NCBI GenBank assembly: GCA_900315705.1
Contig: ONAB01000024.1
Location: 1-44,248 of the forward strand
DNA: 44,248 nucleotides
DNA from: an uncultured Bacteroidales bacterium
GTDB taxonomy: Bacteria; Bacteroidota; Bacteroidia; Bacteroidales; WCHB1-69
Direction: 5' to 3'
Below the pieces are notes generated by a model. It saw nothing but the letters and a program-made list of their open reading frames with translations, ran no database searches and was not told where the DNA came from. This document shows positions 10,225 to 17,524 of this stretch, piece after piece. The translations under genes were made by a program, and so were the position numbers. How positions within the stretch are numbered: position 1 is the stretch's first letter; every line of letters begins with the position of its first letter.

Positions 10225-11682
10225 ATGAGAGCATCCATTATTGCAAGAGAGGCTGAAATCCACCAACTGGACACCTTGATGGAGGAGGATCTCCCTCAAT
10301 TTGTCGCTGTGTATGGCAGGCGTCGTGTGGGCAAAACATTCTTAGTCAGAGAATATTTTAACGATGAATTCGCTTTTTTTCACACAGCCGTATCTCCTCG
10401 CGAATTGAAAGACCGGCAACCGGAATTGCTTTATAGAATCCAGCTGGACGAATTTGGAAAGACTTTGAAATTGTATGGATATCAGGATGATTCCAAAATC
10501 AAAGACTGGTTCGATGCTTTTGACCGTTTGTGGCGGCTTATCCAACAACATCCAGCCGAAGAAAGACTAGTCCTGTTTATTGACGAGATGCCTTGGTTGG
10601 ACACTCCTCGTGCGGGTTTTATGAGTGCTTTGGAACATTTCTGGAACCGATATGCTTCCGGGCGTCACAAATTGCTGCTTATCGCCGCAGGAAGTGCAAC
10701 GGCTTGGATGTTGGACAATTTGGTGAACAATAACGGAGGCCTGTACGACAGAACATCACGAGACATTCACGTTCATCCATTTTCGCTTTCAGAGACAGAA
10801 ACTTATTTTAAAAAGCGAAATATCTTGATGGACAGGTATGATATAGCGCAGTCTTATATGATTGTCGGAGGAGTTCCTTATTATCTCTCTTTGTTCGAAA
10901 AAGGAAAATCTTTCGCCCAAAATATTGACGCTGTTTTTTTCGTGCGTGGTAACAAATTGCAAAAGGAATACGATCGTCTGTTCCAGTCTATGTTTGCCGA
11001 CAATGACAAATTCAAGAAATTTGTAGAATGCATCAGCAAATATCGCTATGGGGTCTTGCGGCCCCAAATATGCAAAGAGCTTGGCATTACGGACGGGGGA
11101 AACATCTCGGAGATTCTGCTTTCCCTGGAAGAGAGCGATATCATCACCTCCTTTTTCAATTTCGGGGAGTCCAAAAGAAACAAATACTATAAACTTATTG
11201 ATCCTTTTTGCCTGTTTTACCTGAAATTTGCCGCGAAAAATCCCACCAACAATAAAACATTCTGGCAGGATAACCAAAACTTGCCCAAACTCAATGCTTG
11301 GCGTGGACAGGCGTTCGAGGACGTCTGTTTCTCTCATCAGGAACAAATCAAACGGGCACTGGGCATCCAGGGAGTTCACACGGAGATATACCCTTGGCGT
11401 TTCATTTCCGAAGGCGAAACTCCAGAGGCGCAGATTGATATGCTCATAGACAGGGCGGACAGGGTTGTCAATGTATGCGAAATGAAATTTATGCAGGGAG
11501 AATTTTCCATTGACAATGATTATGATGAAAAACTCCGCAATAAAATAGTTGCCATCACAGAACAGACCGGCAGCCGAAAGAATCCCCAGATGACTTTGGT
11601 CACCACATACGGCCTTAAAAAAGGCCTCTATAGTGGAAGATTCCAAAAAGTGGTCACACTGGACGATTTGTTTGTTTCTTGA
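10225..11682 (+). CDS. AAA-type ATPase with DUF234 / PD-(D/E)XK-like C-terminus
   Basis: 485 residues. The N-terminal P-loop ATPase of the archaeal-ATPase/STAND-like group has Walker A GRRRVGKT (about 31-38), Walker B LVLFIDEMPWLD (about 115-125) and a sensor-like segment LLLIAAGSATAWM. The middle is a winged-helix-like part (YRYGVLRPQICKELGITDGG). The C-terminal part has AQIDMLIDRADRVVNVCEMKF, the D...E-x-K pattern of a DUF234 nuclease-fold domain. Such proteins are widespread and patchy in Bacteroidota and archaea. Roles in mobile elements or conflict have been suggested, but none is established. No partner gene is adjacent, so it is a single-gene locus with its own promoter inside an inverted repeat. 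The coding sequence is more AT-rich than guaA and menA around it, consistent with acquisition by transfer. Confidence 0.85.
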   Translation: MRASIIAREAEIHQLDTLMEEDLPQFVAVYGRRRVGKTFLVREYFNDEFAFFHTAVSPRELKDRQPELLYRIQLDEFGKTLKLYGYQDDSKIKDWFDAFDRLWRLIQQHPAEERLVLFIDEMPWLDTPRAGFMSALEHFWNRYASGRHKLLLIAAGSATAWMLDNLVNNNGGLYDRTSRDIHVHPFSLSETETYFKKRNILMDRYDIAQSYMIVGGVPYYLSLFEKGKSFAQNIDAVFFVRGNKLQKEYDRLFQSMFADNDKFKKFVECISKYRYGVLRPQICKELGITDGGNISEILLSLEESDIITSFFNFGESKRNKYYKLIDPFCLFYLKFAAKNPTNNKTFWQDNQNLPKLNAWRGQAFEDVCFSHQEQIKRALGIQGVHTEIYPWRFISEGETPEAQIDMLIDRADRVVNVCEMKFMQGEFSIDNDYDEKLRNKIVAITEQTGSRKNPQMTLVTTYGLKKGLYSGRFQKVVTLDDLFVS

Positions 11683-11791
11683 CATATATATTTTTCATCG
11701 TGAAAGAAAAAATTTTGCTGTCAATCAACTTACTCCATAAGGTAAAGAAAATAGCGTGACATTTATTATTCAAAGACATATTAAAAAGTTG

Positions 11792-11799
11792 TACTTTTG
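11792..11799 (+). promoter_or_regulatory. -7 box upstream of ubiE-menA
   Basis: TACTTTTG followed by C, about 100 bases before the ubiE ATG. This implies a leader of roughly 90 nt. No good -33 TTTG is seen at the usual spacing, and no riboswitch-like fold was recognised in the leader. Confidence 0.6.
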
Positions 11800-11899
11800 C
11801 AGAAAATAAAAATCAGAAGAATAGACACGAAAATTTGACATTTTGGTAGATAGGCAACAGATGTAAGTCAATAACCATTAGTGGATTTAATATAATTGA

Positions 11900-12601
11900 A
11901 TGGGAATAACCGATAACTCCAAGCAAAACATCGGCCACCTCTTCAACCGCATCGCGGGCACCTACGACCGGCTCAACCACCTGCTCTCGCTCAACACCGA
12001 CCGCCGGTGGCGCAGGCGTGCCGTGCGCCGGCTTTCACCCTGTGATAATGCCCTCGACGTGGCCTCCGGCACCGCCGACCTCGCCATTGAAATGGCACGT
12101 CAGAACAGGGTGCAGCAGGTCATCGGCATCGACCTCTCAGAGGAGATGCTACGGCTTGGAAATGACAAAATCCGGAAGGCCGGCCTCTCCGCCCGCATCA
12201 CGCTCCAACAGGGCAGCGCCCTCGCCCTCCCCTACCCCGACGGCCATTTCAACGCCGTCACCTGCGCCTACGGCATTCGCAACTTCTCCGACCTCAACCT
12301 CGGACTGCAGGAGATGCAGCGCGTGCTCCGCACGGAGGGACAACTTCTGATTCTCGAATTCTCTTATCCCGACAACAAAATCATCCGTTTTTTCTACGAC
12401 TTTTATTTTACCAAAATAATGCCCGCCATCGGCCGGAAAGTCAGCAAAGACCCCTCCGCCTACTCCTACCTCAACCGCAGCGTCAAGGAGTTTATATGGG
12501 GTGAGGCGATGGCCGAAAAACTTCGCGCCGCCGGATTCCGCAACATCTCCTTCCACCCGATGACCTTCGGCATCACCACCCTTTATTTAGCACAAAAATG
12601 A
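11900..12601 (+). CDS. ubiE: Demethylmenaquinone methyltransferase
   Basis: SAM-dependent C-methyltransferase that converts demethylmenaquinone to menaquinone (also called menG). 233 residues, the usual family size. FNRIAGTYDRLNHLLSLNTD is the family N-terminal signature. SAM motif I is ALDVASGTADLAIEMA, post-I is VIGIDLSEEML, and the signature CAYGIRNFSDLNLGLQEM follows. The stop overlaps the menA start (ATGA), so the two menaquinone genes are co-transcribed and translationally coupled. No ubiquinone genes are seen, and in this phylum menaquinone is the expected quinone. Confidence 0.95.
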   Translation: MGITDNSKQNIGHLFNRIAGTYDRLNHLLSLNTDRRWRRRAVRRLSPCDNALDVASGTADLAIEMARQNRVQQVIGIDLSEEMLRLGNDKIRKAGLSARITLQQGSALALPYPDGHFNAVTCAYGIRNFSDLNLGLQEMQRVLRTEGQLLILEFSYPDNKIIRFFYDFYFTKIMPAIGRKVSKDPSAYSYLNRSVKEFIWGEAMAEKLRAAGFRNISFHPMTFGITTLYLAQK

Positions 12602-13476
12602 AAAAAATTCTGTTTTGGATTCAGACCATCCGGGCTTATTCCCTGTTTGCCTCGCTCTGCCCGGTGCTCATAGGCCTGCTGGTCTCTTCAGAGGTGAACG
12701 TTTGGGTCGGAATTTGCACAGCCGTCTGCGCAATGTCCCTCCAGTCAATGTCGAATCTTGTCAACGACTACTACGACTTCAAGCGCGGGGCCGACAAAGC
12801 CGGGCGCGAGGGCTTCAAACGGGGACTGGCAGAAGGCAGTGTCTCTGTCCGCCAAATCCGGAACGGCATCCTGATCACGCTGTTCATCGCCGTAATTACA
12901 GGGGCCATCCTGTTGGTCTATTCCGGCTTCGTGCGGCACGAGTGTCAAGTCACCTTCAACTGGGTCTATTGTCTGCCCATCCTGCTCATCGGGCTCACCT
13001 CGATGCTGTTCGCGTGGCTCTACACCGCCACCGACCACTCGCTCTCCTATCTGGGCATCGCCGACATCTTCGTGTTCCTCTACTACGGGGTGATTGCCTC
13101 CACGGGCACCACCTATCTGCAGACGCACACCTTCTCGATGACCTCCTTCTGGGCGGGCGGTGTGTGTGGCCTCTGCTCTATGTGTGTATTGATTGCCAAC
13201 AACTTGCGTGACATTAAAGACGACCGTGAGGTGGGCAAGCGCACCTTCCCCGTGCGTTTTGGCAAGCGCGCCGGCGAAATCGGGATGCTGATGGTCATCC
13301 TGCTGATGCCCGTGATGGCCTACCTGGCCTACGGCTGGAGCCTCCCGATGTTAATCATCCTGCCTGCCCTGCTGCTCTACTACTTCACCCGCCGCGCCCA
13401 AGGCGCCCAATATAACAAATGCCTGTTAGGCGCGCTGCTGATTAATATATTATATGTAGTATTGTGCATAATTTAA
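12598..13476 (+). CDS. menA: 1,4-dihydroxy-2-naphthoate polyprenyltransferase
   Basis: Integral membrane UbiA-family prenyltransferase that attaches the polyprenyl chain to DHNA to give demethylmenaquinone, the substrate of the upstream ubiE product. 292 residues. The first Asp-rich prenyl-diphosphate motif is NLVNDYYDFKRGADK. The second region is NNLRDIKDDREVGKRTFPVR. Several hydrophobic membrane segments follow (IFVFLYYGVIAST, MLMVILLMPVMAYLAYG, LLINILYVVLCII). The start codon is fixed by the ATGA overlap with ubiE. Three bases after the stop an octamer repeat array begins. Confidence 0.95.
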   Translation: MKKILFWIQTIRAYSLFASLCPVLIGLLVSSEVNVWVGICTAVCAMSLQSMSNLVNDYYDFKRGADKAGREGFKRGLAEGSVSVRQIRNGILITLFIAVITGAILLVYSGFVRHECQVTFNWVYCLPILLIGLTSMLFAWLYTATDHSLSYLGIADIFVFLYYGVIASTGTTYLQTHTFSMTSFWAGGVCGLCSMCVLIANNLRDIKDDREVGKRTFPVRFGKRAGEIGMLMVILLMPVMAYLAYGWSLPMLIILPALLLYYFTRRAQGAQYNKCLLGALLINILYVVLCII

Positions 13477-13478
13477 AA

Positions 13479-13508
13479 AACTAAGAAATTAAGAAACTAA
13501 GAAATTAA
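13479..13508. repeat. Octamer tandem array (AAYTAAGA), solo copy
   Basis: AACTAAGA AATTAAGA AACTAAGA AATTAA: about four tandem 8-bp units starting 3 bp after the menA stop. It matches the array at 30015-30046 at all but two positions of a 30-base stretch. The copies at 30 kb flank a four-helix-bundle gene, but here there is no gene between arrays. Confidence 0.8.
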
Positions 13509-13522
13509 AGGGGATATTTCAA

Positions 13523-13571
13523 TTCACTGATTACTAATCACTGTTCACTGATCACTGTTCACTAATCACCA
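13523..13571. repeat. Heptamer tandem array (WTCACTR) in the dtd leader
   Basis: Seven contiguous 7-bp units: TTCACTG, ATTACTA, ATCACTG, TTCACTG, ATCACTG, TTCACTA, ATCACCA. The array ends 6 bp before the dtd ATG and so forms almost all of its immediate 5' sequence. No other promoter-like element was found between menA and dtd. Confidence 0.8.
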
Positions 13572-13577
13572 CCAACA

Positions 13578-14030
13578 ATGCGCATCGTCATTCAACGTGT
13601 AACCTCAGCCTCCGTGACCATCGAAGGCAATACTGTGTCCGTAATTGGACCAGGACTGCTCATCCTCGTGGGGGTGGAGCAGGGCGACAGCGAGCCCGAC
13701 GCGGTCTGGCTGGCTGCCAAAACCGCCAATCTTCGTATTTTCGATGATGAAAACGGGGTGATGAACCTTTCCGTCAAAGAGGTTGGTGGCGAGCTGCTGG
13801 CCGTGTCGCAGTTCACGCTCACGGCATCCACCCGCAAAGGCAACCGGCCGGCCTATATCCGCGCCGCCGGTCACGAATTGGCCATTCCTCTCTATGAAAG
13901 ATATTGCGATCTTTTGGCAGAAAATTGCGGGAAAGATGTCAAAAAGGGAGTCTTTGGCGCCAATATGCAGGTGCAACTGGTCAACGACGGGCCCGTCACC
14001 ATCATCATCGACTCGAAGTTGAAGGAGTGA
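13578..14030 (+). CDS. dtd: D-aminoacyl-tRNA deacylase
   Basis: Dimeric cytosolic proofreading enzyme that releases D-amino acids (and glycine from tRNA-Ala) from mischarged tRNA. 150 residues, full family length. It begins [15 protein letters not shown]. The active-site SQFTLTAST motif is at about residues 77-85, and the Gly-Pro of [10 protein letters not shown] near the C-terminus supplies the cross-subunit cis-proline element. The gene follows menA after about 100 bp of tandem repeats and is followed by a 700-bp repeat zone. Its transcription may depend on read-through from ubiE-menA. Confidence 0.95.
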   Translation: MRIVIQRVTSASVTIEGNTVSVIGPGLLILVGVEQGDSEPDAVWLAAKTANLRIFDDENGVMNLSVKEVGGELLAVSQFTLTASTRKGNRPAYIRAAGHELAIPLYERYCDLLAENCGKDVKKGVFGANMQVQLVNDGPVTIIIDSKLKE

Positions 14031-14032
14031 GG

Positions 14033-14102
14033 TGCGAGGTGCGATTTACGATGTGCGATGTACGATTTACGATGTACGATTTACGATGTACGATTTGCGA
14101 GA
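14033..14102. repeat. Heptamer tandem array (TRCGATK), ten units
   Basis: Ten contiguous 7-bp units, from TGCGAGG through alternating TACGATT / TACGATG / TGCGATG to TGCGAGA. The array starts 3 bp after the dtd stop codon. The third base of each unit is stable (C), and variation is confined to R at position 2 and the last bases. Confidence 0.85.
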
Positions 14103-14116
14103 CGGGGACGCCAATT

Positions 14117-14137
14117 CCCCTTCTGTTGCAGAAGGGG
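14117..14137. repeat. Palindrome CCCCTTCTG-TTG-CAGAAGGGG
   Basis: Perfect 9-bp arms with a 3-nt loop, directly followed by an imperfect second stem (GCCC GAA GGGC). No T-run follows, so it is not an intrinsic terminator of dtd. Confidence 0.75.
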
Positions 14138-14167
14138 TGCCCGAAGGGCGGGGTAGTAATATCGAGG

Positions 14168-14202
14168 TACGATTTACGATTTGCGATGTGCGATTTGCGA
14201 GA
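14168..14202. repeat. Second TRCGATK heptamer array, five units
   Basis: TACGATT, TACGATT, TGCGATG, TGCGATT, TGCGAGA. It ends with the same TGCGAGA unit as the array at 14033-14102. A two-unit remnant (TGCGATT TACGAGA) lies at 14545-14558, followed by GAGACTGGAGACTT. Confidence 0.8.
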
Positions 14203-14256
14203 CGTAAGACTTTTGATTGGCGACTAGTGACCATAATCTCGAACATTTGGCTTGAA

Positions 14257-14591
14257 GGCAGGCCTTTAGGTCTGCCGGGCTCGGTAGAAATGTGACGCAC
14301 GGGAACCCCCGTCGCAGGCCGTAGGTCTGCGGGCAATGAAACAATGACCGCCGTCTCTAGGATTTGTTTTGCCCGCACCCCGGCGGGGTGCGATATGCTC
14401 CCACACCCGCCCTACCCTACCAAGCCCTGCAGCCCCAAAGGGCTGCAAGACCACAATCAATTGTGTCGTCCCTGCGGGACGTTCGGTTTGTGGTATGCCG
14501 CATCGTTCTACCAGGCTTCCGTCCCTGCCGGGACGTGGGCGAGGTGCGATTTACGAGACTGGAGACTTTCCTTGAGCAGTCCCGAAGGGAC
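14257..14591. repeat. Cluster of GC-rich short palindromes
   Basis: At least seven stems with 5-7-bp arms and short loops: GGCAG/CTGCC, CGCAG/CTGCG, GCACCCC/GGGGTGC, GCAGCCC/GGGCTGC, CGTCCC/GGGACG twice, GTCCC/GGGAC. The first two share the loop pattern GCC(T)TWRGGT, and two others share CGTCCCTGC. They therefore belong to a few recurrent types rather than to unrelated hairpins. Confidence 0.75.
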
Positions 14592-14605
14592 AAGAGCTTG
14601 GTAGA

Positions 14606-14728
14606 CCCGCACAAGCGACGAAGGAGCGCAGTGTGGAGCCGTGAGGTGACCCGCACAAGCGACGAAGGAGCGCAGTGTGGAACCGTGAGGAGGAAACCCC
14701 GCACAAGCGACGAAGGAGCGCAGTGTGG
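14606..14728. repeat. Three identical 31-bp direct repeats
   Basis: Copies at 14606-14636, 14650-14680 and 14698-14728 begin CCCGCACAAGCGACG and end GGAGCGCAGTGTGG. The spacers are 13 and 17 bp and share CCGTGAGG. The last copy ends 4 bp before the coaE stop codon. The unit carries CACA near its start and TGTG at its end. It is not a CRISPR array: the spacers are too short and resemble each other. Confidence 0.85.
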
Positions 14729-14732
14729 GGTG

Positions 14733-15302
14733 CTAACGGCCTATCGCCAACGCCTCCTGATAGGTCTCTCCAGTGCAGACCACCAAATCGGCGCGGGCGC
14801 ACTTCTCCTCCTGTGGCATCTGGCGGGACATACGTTGCAGAATATCCTCACGCGTGAGGTGCGGGTCGCGCTGCAAGATGCGGCGGATGCGCAACTCCAA
14901 GGGCGCATCAGCCACAATGATCTTGTCGAAAAACCCGGTAAGGTTGCCCTCATAGACAATAGCGGTCTCCATTATCACAGTCTGTGAAGACTGGCGCATC
15001 GACCACTCCTCAAACATCTGCATCACCCGCGGATGTATCATTTTGTTCAATATTTGCAACTTTTCCTCGTCGGCAAACACCATTGCGCCCATTTTGCGCA
15101 AATCCACCGTGCCGTCGGGCAACAGGACGTCGCCGAATGTGCGGACCAAATCCGCCACAAAATCGGCATCCTGATAGAGTTTCTTGGCCTCCACATCCGC
15201 ATAAAAAACGGGAATACCCATCTCCACAAAATGGCGCGAAAGATAGGTCTTCCCGGTTCCTATACCACCCGTGAGGGCTATTTTGTATTTTTTAACGCAC
15301 AT
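14733..15302 (-). CDS. coaE: Dephospho-CoA kinase
   Basis: Phosphorylates dephospho-CoA in the last step of coenzyme A synthesis. 189 residues. The P-loop GGIGTGKTYLSRHF is at about 12-25. GIPVFYADVEAKKLY binds the substrate, and RILQRDPHLTREDILQRMSRQ is a lid-like segment. It ends ...EALAIGR, close to the normal family length, so the repeat block right after the stop has not truncated it. The ATG overlaps the ybbR-like stop by 11 bases, indicating co-translation. It is the last gene of the minus-strand cluster starting near 18457. Confidence 0.93.
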   Translation of the reverse strand: MCVKKYKIALTGGIGTGKTYLSRHFVEMGIPVFYADVEAKKLYQDADFVADLVRTFGDVLLPDGTVDLRKMGAMVFADEEKLQILNKMIHPRVMQMFEEWSMRQSSQTVIMETAIVYEGNLTGFFDKIIVADAPLELRIRRILQRDPHLTREDILQRMSRQMPQEEKCARADLVVCTGETYQEALAIGR

Positions 15303-15702
15303 AGAAAGTAAGCACTTCGGGGGATTCCACCGCCACCAGTTCCGAACCGAACCCGTGGTGGGAGAGAAATTCGCAGATCTCGCGGTTGGAGAAGGAGTAC
15401 ACCGTCACTTTGTTTTTCGGCTTCACCAAATCTGCCACCGAAATAGAGACCACTTTCTCCTTGGTGGAATAGGGTTTCATCAAATACCTTAACCCCTTTT
15501 GATTGAATGTCAGTGAAATAATGGAATCTGAAACCGTAACACTCGTTTTGCCTTCGGGCAGGTTATAACATTGGATTTTATAATCCAACGTCACCTTGTA
15601 ATCTTTTGAGAAGGTTACAATGAACCAACTGGCCGTGGCGATGGCCAGGCAGACCAGGAATGCAAACGAGGGCAACTTGAGTTTCGGTTTTATTTCTGAC
15701 AT
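15292..15702 (-). CDS. Short YbbR/CdaR-like membrane-anchored protein
   Basis: 136 residues. A cytoplasmic N-tail is followed by one transmembrane helix (FAFLVCLAIATASWFIV, about 13-29) and a beta-rich extracytoplasmic part with one YbbR-like repeat (YNLPEGKTSVTVSDSIISL...). Known YbbR-like proteins of Bacteroidota, found between yajC and coaE, usually have several repeats and are more than twice as long, so this is a reduced form or a divergent relative. The role is not established; in Firmicutes the relative CdaR regulates c-di-AMP synthesis. Assignment rests on position and weak pattern. Confidence 0.6.
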   Translation of the reverse strand: MSEIKPKLKLPSFAFLVCLAIATASWFIVTFSKDYKVTLDYKIQCYNLPEGKTSVTVSDSIISLTFNQKGLRYLMKPYSTKEKVVSISVADLVKPKNKVTVYSFSNREICEFLSHHGFGSELVAVESPEVLTFYVR

Positions 15703-15703
15703 C

Positions 15704-16048
15704 TTATTGTGCTTTATTTTCGCTTTTTTGCGTTTTCATTTGGCTTTCATCCACAGAAATGGCCGCTTTTTCGACTTCGATGCAAACATCGTTGGCGATT
15801 TCAATGATGAAAGTGGACTCTTTGACCTCGCGAATCTTGCCGTGGATGCCGCCGATAGTCGTCACTTTGTTGCCTTTCTCCAATTTGCTTCTGAATTCTT
15901 CGACCTGTTTTTGCTTTTTCTGCTGCGGACGAATCATAAAGAAATAGAATATGACAAAGATAAGGAGAATGAATATCAAAGTCATAGATCCGCCTCCTTT
16001 GGGGGCTTCCGCCGGAGCGGCTTGTAATAGAGTAAATAATGGATTCAT
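15704..16048 (-). CDS. yajC: Preprotein translocase accessory subunit YajC
   Basis: 114 residues. A Gly/Ala/Pro-rich N-terminus is followed by a single transmembrane helix (MTLIFILLIFVIFYFFMI), the family hallmark RPQQKKQKQ, and a small cytoplasmic beta domain (GNKVTTIGGIHGKIREV). It belongs to the SecDF-YajC complex that aids Sec-dependent export at the inner membrane. It is one base from the ybbR-like start and 29 bases downstream of the DUF1573 gene, in the conserved nusB-DUF1573-yajC-ybbR-coaE order. Confidence 0.95.
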   Translation of the reverse strand: MNPLFTLLQAAPAEAPKGGGSMTLIFILLIFVIFYFFMIRPQQKKQKQVEEFRSKLEKGNKVTTIGGIHGKIREVKESTFIIEIANDVCIEVEKAAISVDESQMKTQKSENKAQ

Positions 16049-16077
16049 AATAAAAGGGTTTAGTTATAAAAATGTGT

Positions 16078-16548
16078 TTATTTATTCGGAGCGGAAACGT
16101 CGGCGGTGATGGTGAGCACGTTCTCCGTGGGATAGGTGTTGGCTGCCACAAGAATGCGCTTCGTCACTTTGCCGCTTTGCGTCTTGGAATCAAATGTCAC
16201 GGTAATTTCGCCCGACTCTCCGGGACGGATAGGAGCCTTGGGCGGCGTGGAGGTCGTGCAACCGCAGGTGGCCTCCGACGAATAGATGATGAGGTTCGAT
16301 TTGCCCGTGTTCTTGAACTTGAAAGCATACGACAGCCGCTCACCCTGCACCACCTGACCGAAGTCGTACTGGGTGGTCTCAAAGGTGATGACAGGCATCT
16401 TTTCCGCCGCTTTCTTCGACAGACCCGACGCTGTTTGCGGATTGTGCACGTCGCTGACCTTGAAATCGCCTTCCTGCGCCGGCTTGCGCGTGCAGGCGCC
16501 CAGCAACAGAAGACTCAATGTTATCACTATAAATGCTTTTTTTCTCAT
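16078..16548 (-). CDS. DUF1573 lipoprotein
   Basis: 156 residues. A lipoprotein signal peptide has the lipobox LLLGAC (Cys about 19). After a short linker comes a DUF1573 immunoglobulin-like domain: ITFETTQYDFGQVVQGE, YAFKFKNTGKSNLIIYSS, then ATCGCTTSTPPKAPIRPGE with its conserved CGC pair, and ITVTFDSKTQSGKVTKRI. Such proteins are abundant in Bacteroidota, and their role is unknown. It starts 4 bases after the nusB stop. Confidence 0.9.
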   Translation of the reverse strand: MRKKAFIVITLSLLLLGACTRKPAQEGDFKVSDVHNPQTASGLSKKAAEKMPVITFETTQYDFGQVVQGERLSYAFKFKNTGKSNLIIYSSEATCGCTTSTPPKAPIRPGESGEITVTFDSKTQSGKVTKRILVAANTYPTENVLTITADVSAPNK

Positions 16549-16552
16549 AGTA

Positions 16553-17503
16553 TTAGTTTTGATACAAACCGCGACCCTCCTTGTTCAACTTTCCCTGGTC
16601 GCGCAAATCCACGATGATTTTGTCCAAGATTCCATTCACAAAAATCTTGCTCTTGTCGGATGAATAGTATTTCGCCAAATCAATGTATTCGTTCAACGTC
16701 ACTTTGACGGGAATGTCCGGGAACTCCGTCAGCTCGCAGATGGCCATTTTCATCAGCAGCATATCCATCCCTATCACTCGCTCCAACTCCCAGTTCTGCA
16801 ACTTCGACTCAATCAACTTCTCATACTCCGCGTCGTTTTCCAACGTCTTCACAAACAGACGCCGACAAAAACTTTCATCTTCCCGCGAATTCTTAAAAAG
16901 CGTTAAAATTTTGCAGTCATCCCCTTTCGCCTGCTTGAAGTCGCTGATGTTCATATACAACATTACCAGCGCCTCGTCGTAGTCGTCAAGCCAGTTGACA
17001 TCCTTCTCACCAAAGAACCAGCGCATATGCTCGTCCTCGATGAAGATGTTCTGGATGATGTCCAACACAAGCTTTTTGTCCTCTTCGTACGTTCCTTCCC
17101 GGGTGGACATATACTTTTTGTACTCGTCCAACTCCTCGATGGCGTGGAACAACTTGACAATGAAATCCGTGTCCTCCGACCAGTTGATATGATATTTGGG
17201 GAAGAGTTTCCGCAAGGTTACATTCTGTTCTATCTGCGCAATCACCTTGTTATCAACGAACTTGGTGTTCGGGTTGAGGTCCTCCTGCGTGGGAATATGC
17301 TTCCCTTTCAAGTCCTCCAGCTTGTTGCTGCGATAGTAGGTAAGTTCCGGAAAGATGGAGAAGAGCCAGATAAAGAGAGGATAACAATTTTTAACGGTGC
17401 GTATCAGGTCGGCCTCTGCTGCGGTTACCGCTTCATAGGGTTTGAAGCTGTGGGCAAACAGAGCCTGCATCGTTTTGGTTCTGAGATATCGGCGGCTTAT
17501 CAT
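16553..17503 (-). CDS. nusB: Transcription antitermination factor NusB (long Bacteroidota form)
   Basis: 316 residues, about twice the E. coli protein, which is normal for the Bacteroidota form. It begins MISRRYLRTKTMQALFAH, the typical RNA-binding N-terminus. A long inserted helical region follows, and the C-terminal NusB helices include WELERVIGMDMLLMKMAICELTEFPDIPVKVTLNEYIDLAKYYS split over about residues 236-280. NusB with NusE (S10) binds boxA RNA and prevents early termination, mainly of rRNA operons. It is co-transcribed with the coiled-coil gene 21 bases upstream. Confidence 0.93.
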   Translation of the reverse strand: MISRRYLRTKTMQALFAHSFKPYEAVTAAEADLIRTVKNCYPLFIWLFSIFPELTYYRSNKLEDLKGKHIPTQEDLNPNTKFVDNKVIAQIEQNVTLRKLFPKYHINWSEDTDFIVKLFHAIEELDEYKKYMSTREGTYEEDKKLVLDIIQNIFIEDEHMRWFFGEKDVNWLDDYDEALVMLYMNISDFKQAKGDDCKILTLFKNSREDESFCRRLFVKTLENDAEYEKLIESKLQNWELERVIGMDMLLMKMAICELTEFPDIPVKVTLNEYIDLAKYYSSDKSKIFVNGILDKIIVDLRDQGKLNKEGRGLYQN

Positions 17504-17524
17504 ACTTTGGGAAATAAGGGCTTG

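Larger units (their letters stand above)
14031..14732. repeat. Gene-free mosaic of tandem and palindromic repeats
   Basis: Between the dtd stop and the coaE stop there is no credible gene. The small open frames here are made of repeat sequence and lack family features. Contents in order: heptamer array 14033-14102; palindrome 14117-14137; heptamer array 14168-14202; GCAG-type stems 14257-14276 and 14313-14331; GCACCCC/GGGGTGC 14375-14391; GCAGCCC/GGGCTGC 14429-14446; CGTCCC/GGGACG 14467-14481 and 14520-14535; two heptamers 14545-14558; GTCCC/GGGAC 14579-14591; three 31-bp direct repeats 14606-14728. Confidence 0.85.

Noticed and set aside
11800-11899. Riboswitch in the ubiE leader
   Set aside because: The ~90-nt leader is AT-rich and no known aptamer or clear stem arrangement was recognised.
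14606-14728. CRISPR array
   Set aside because: Only three repeats, spacers of 13 and 17 bp with shared sequence, and no cas genes in the window.
14032-14987. Several 60-200-codon frames in the repeat zone
   Set aside because: They consist of heptamers, palindromes and the 31-bp repeats, and show no family features. The longest runs into antisense coaE.
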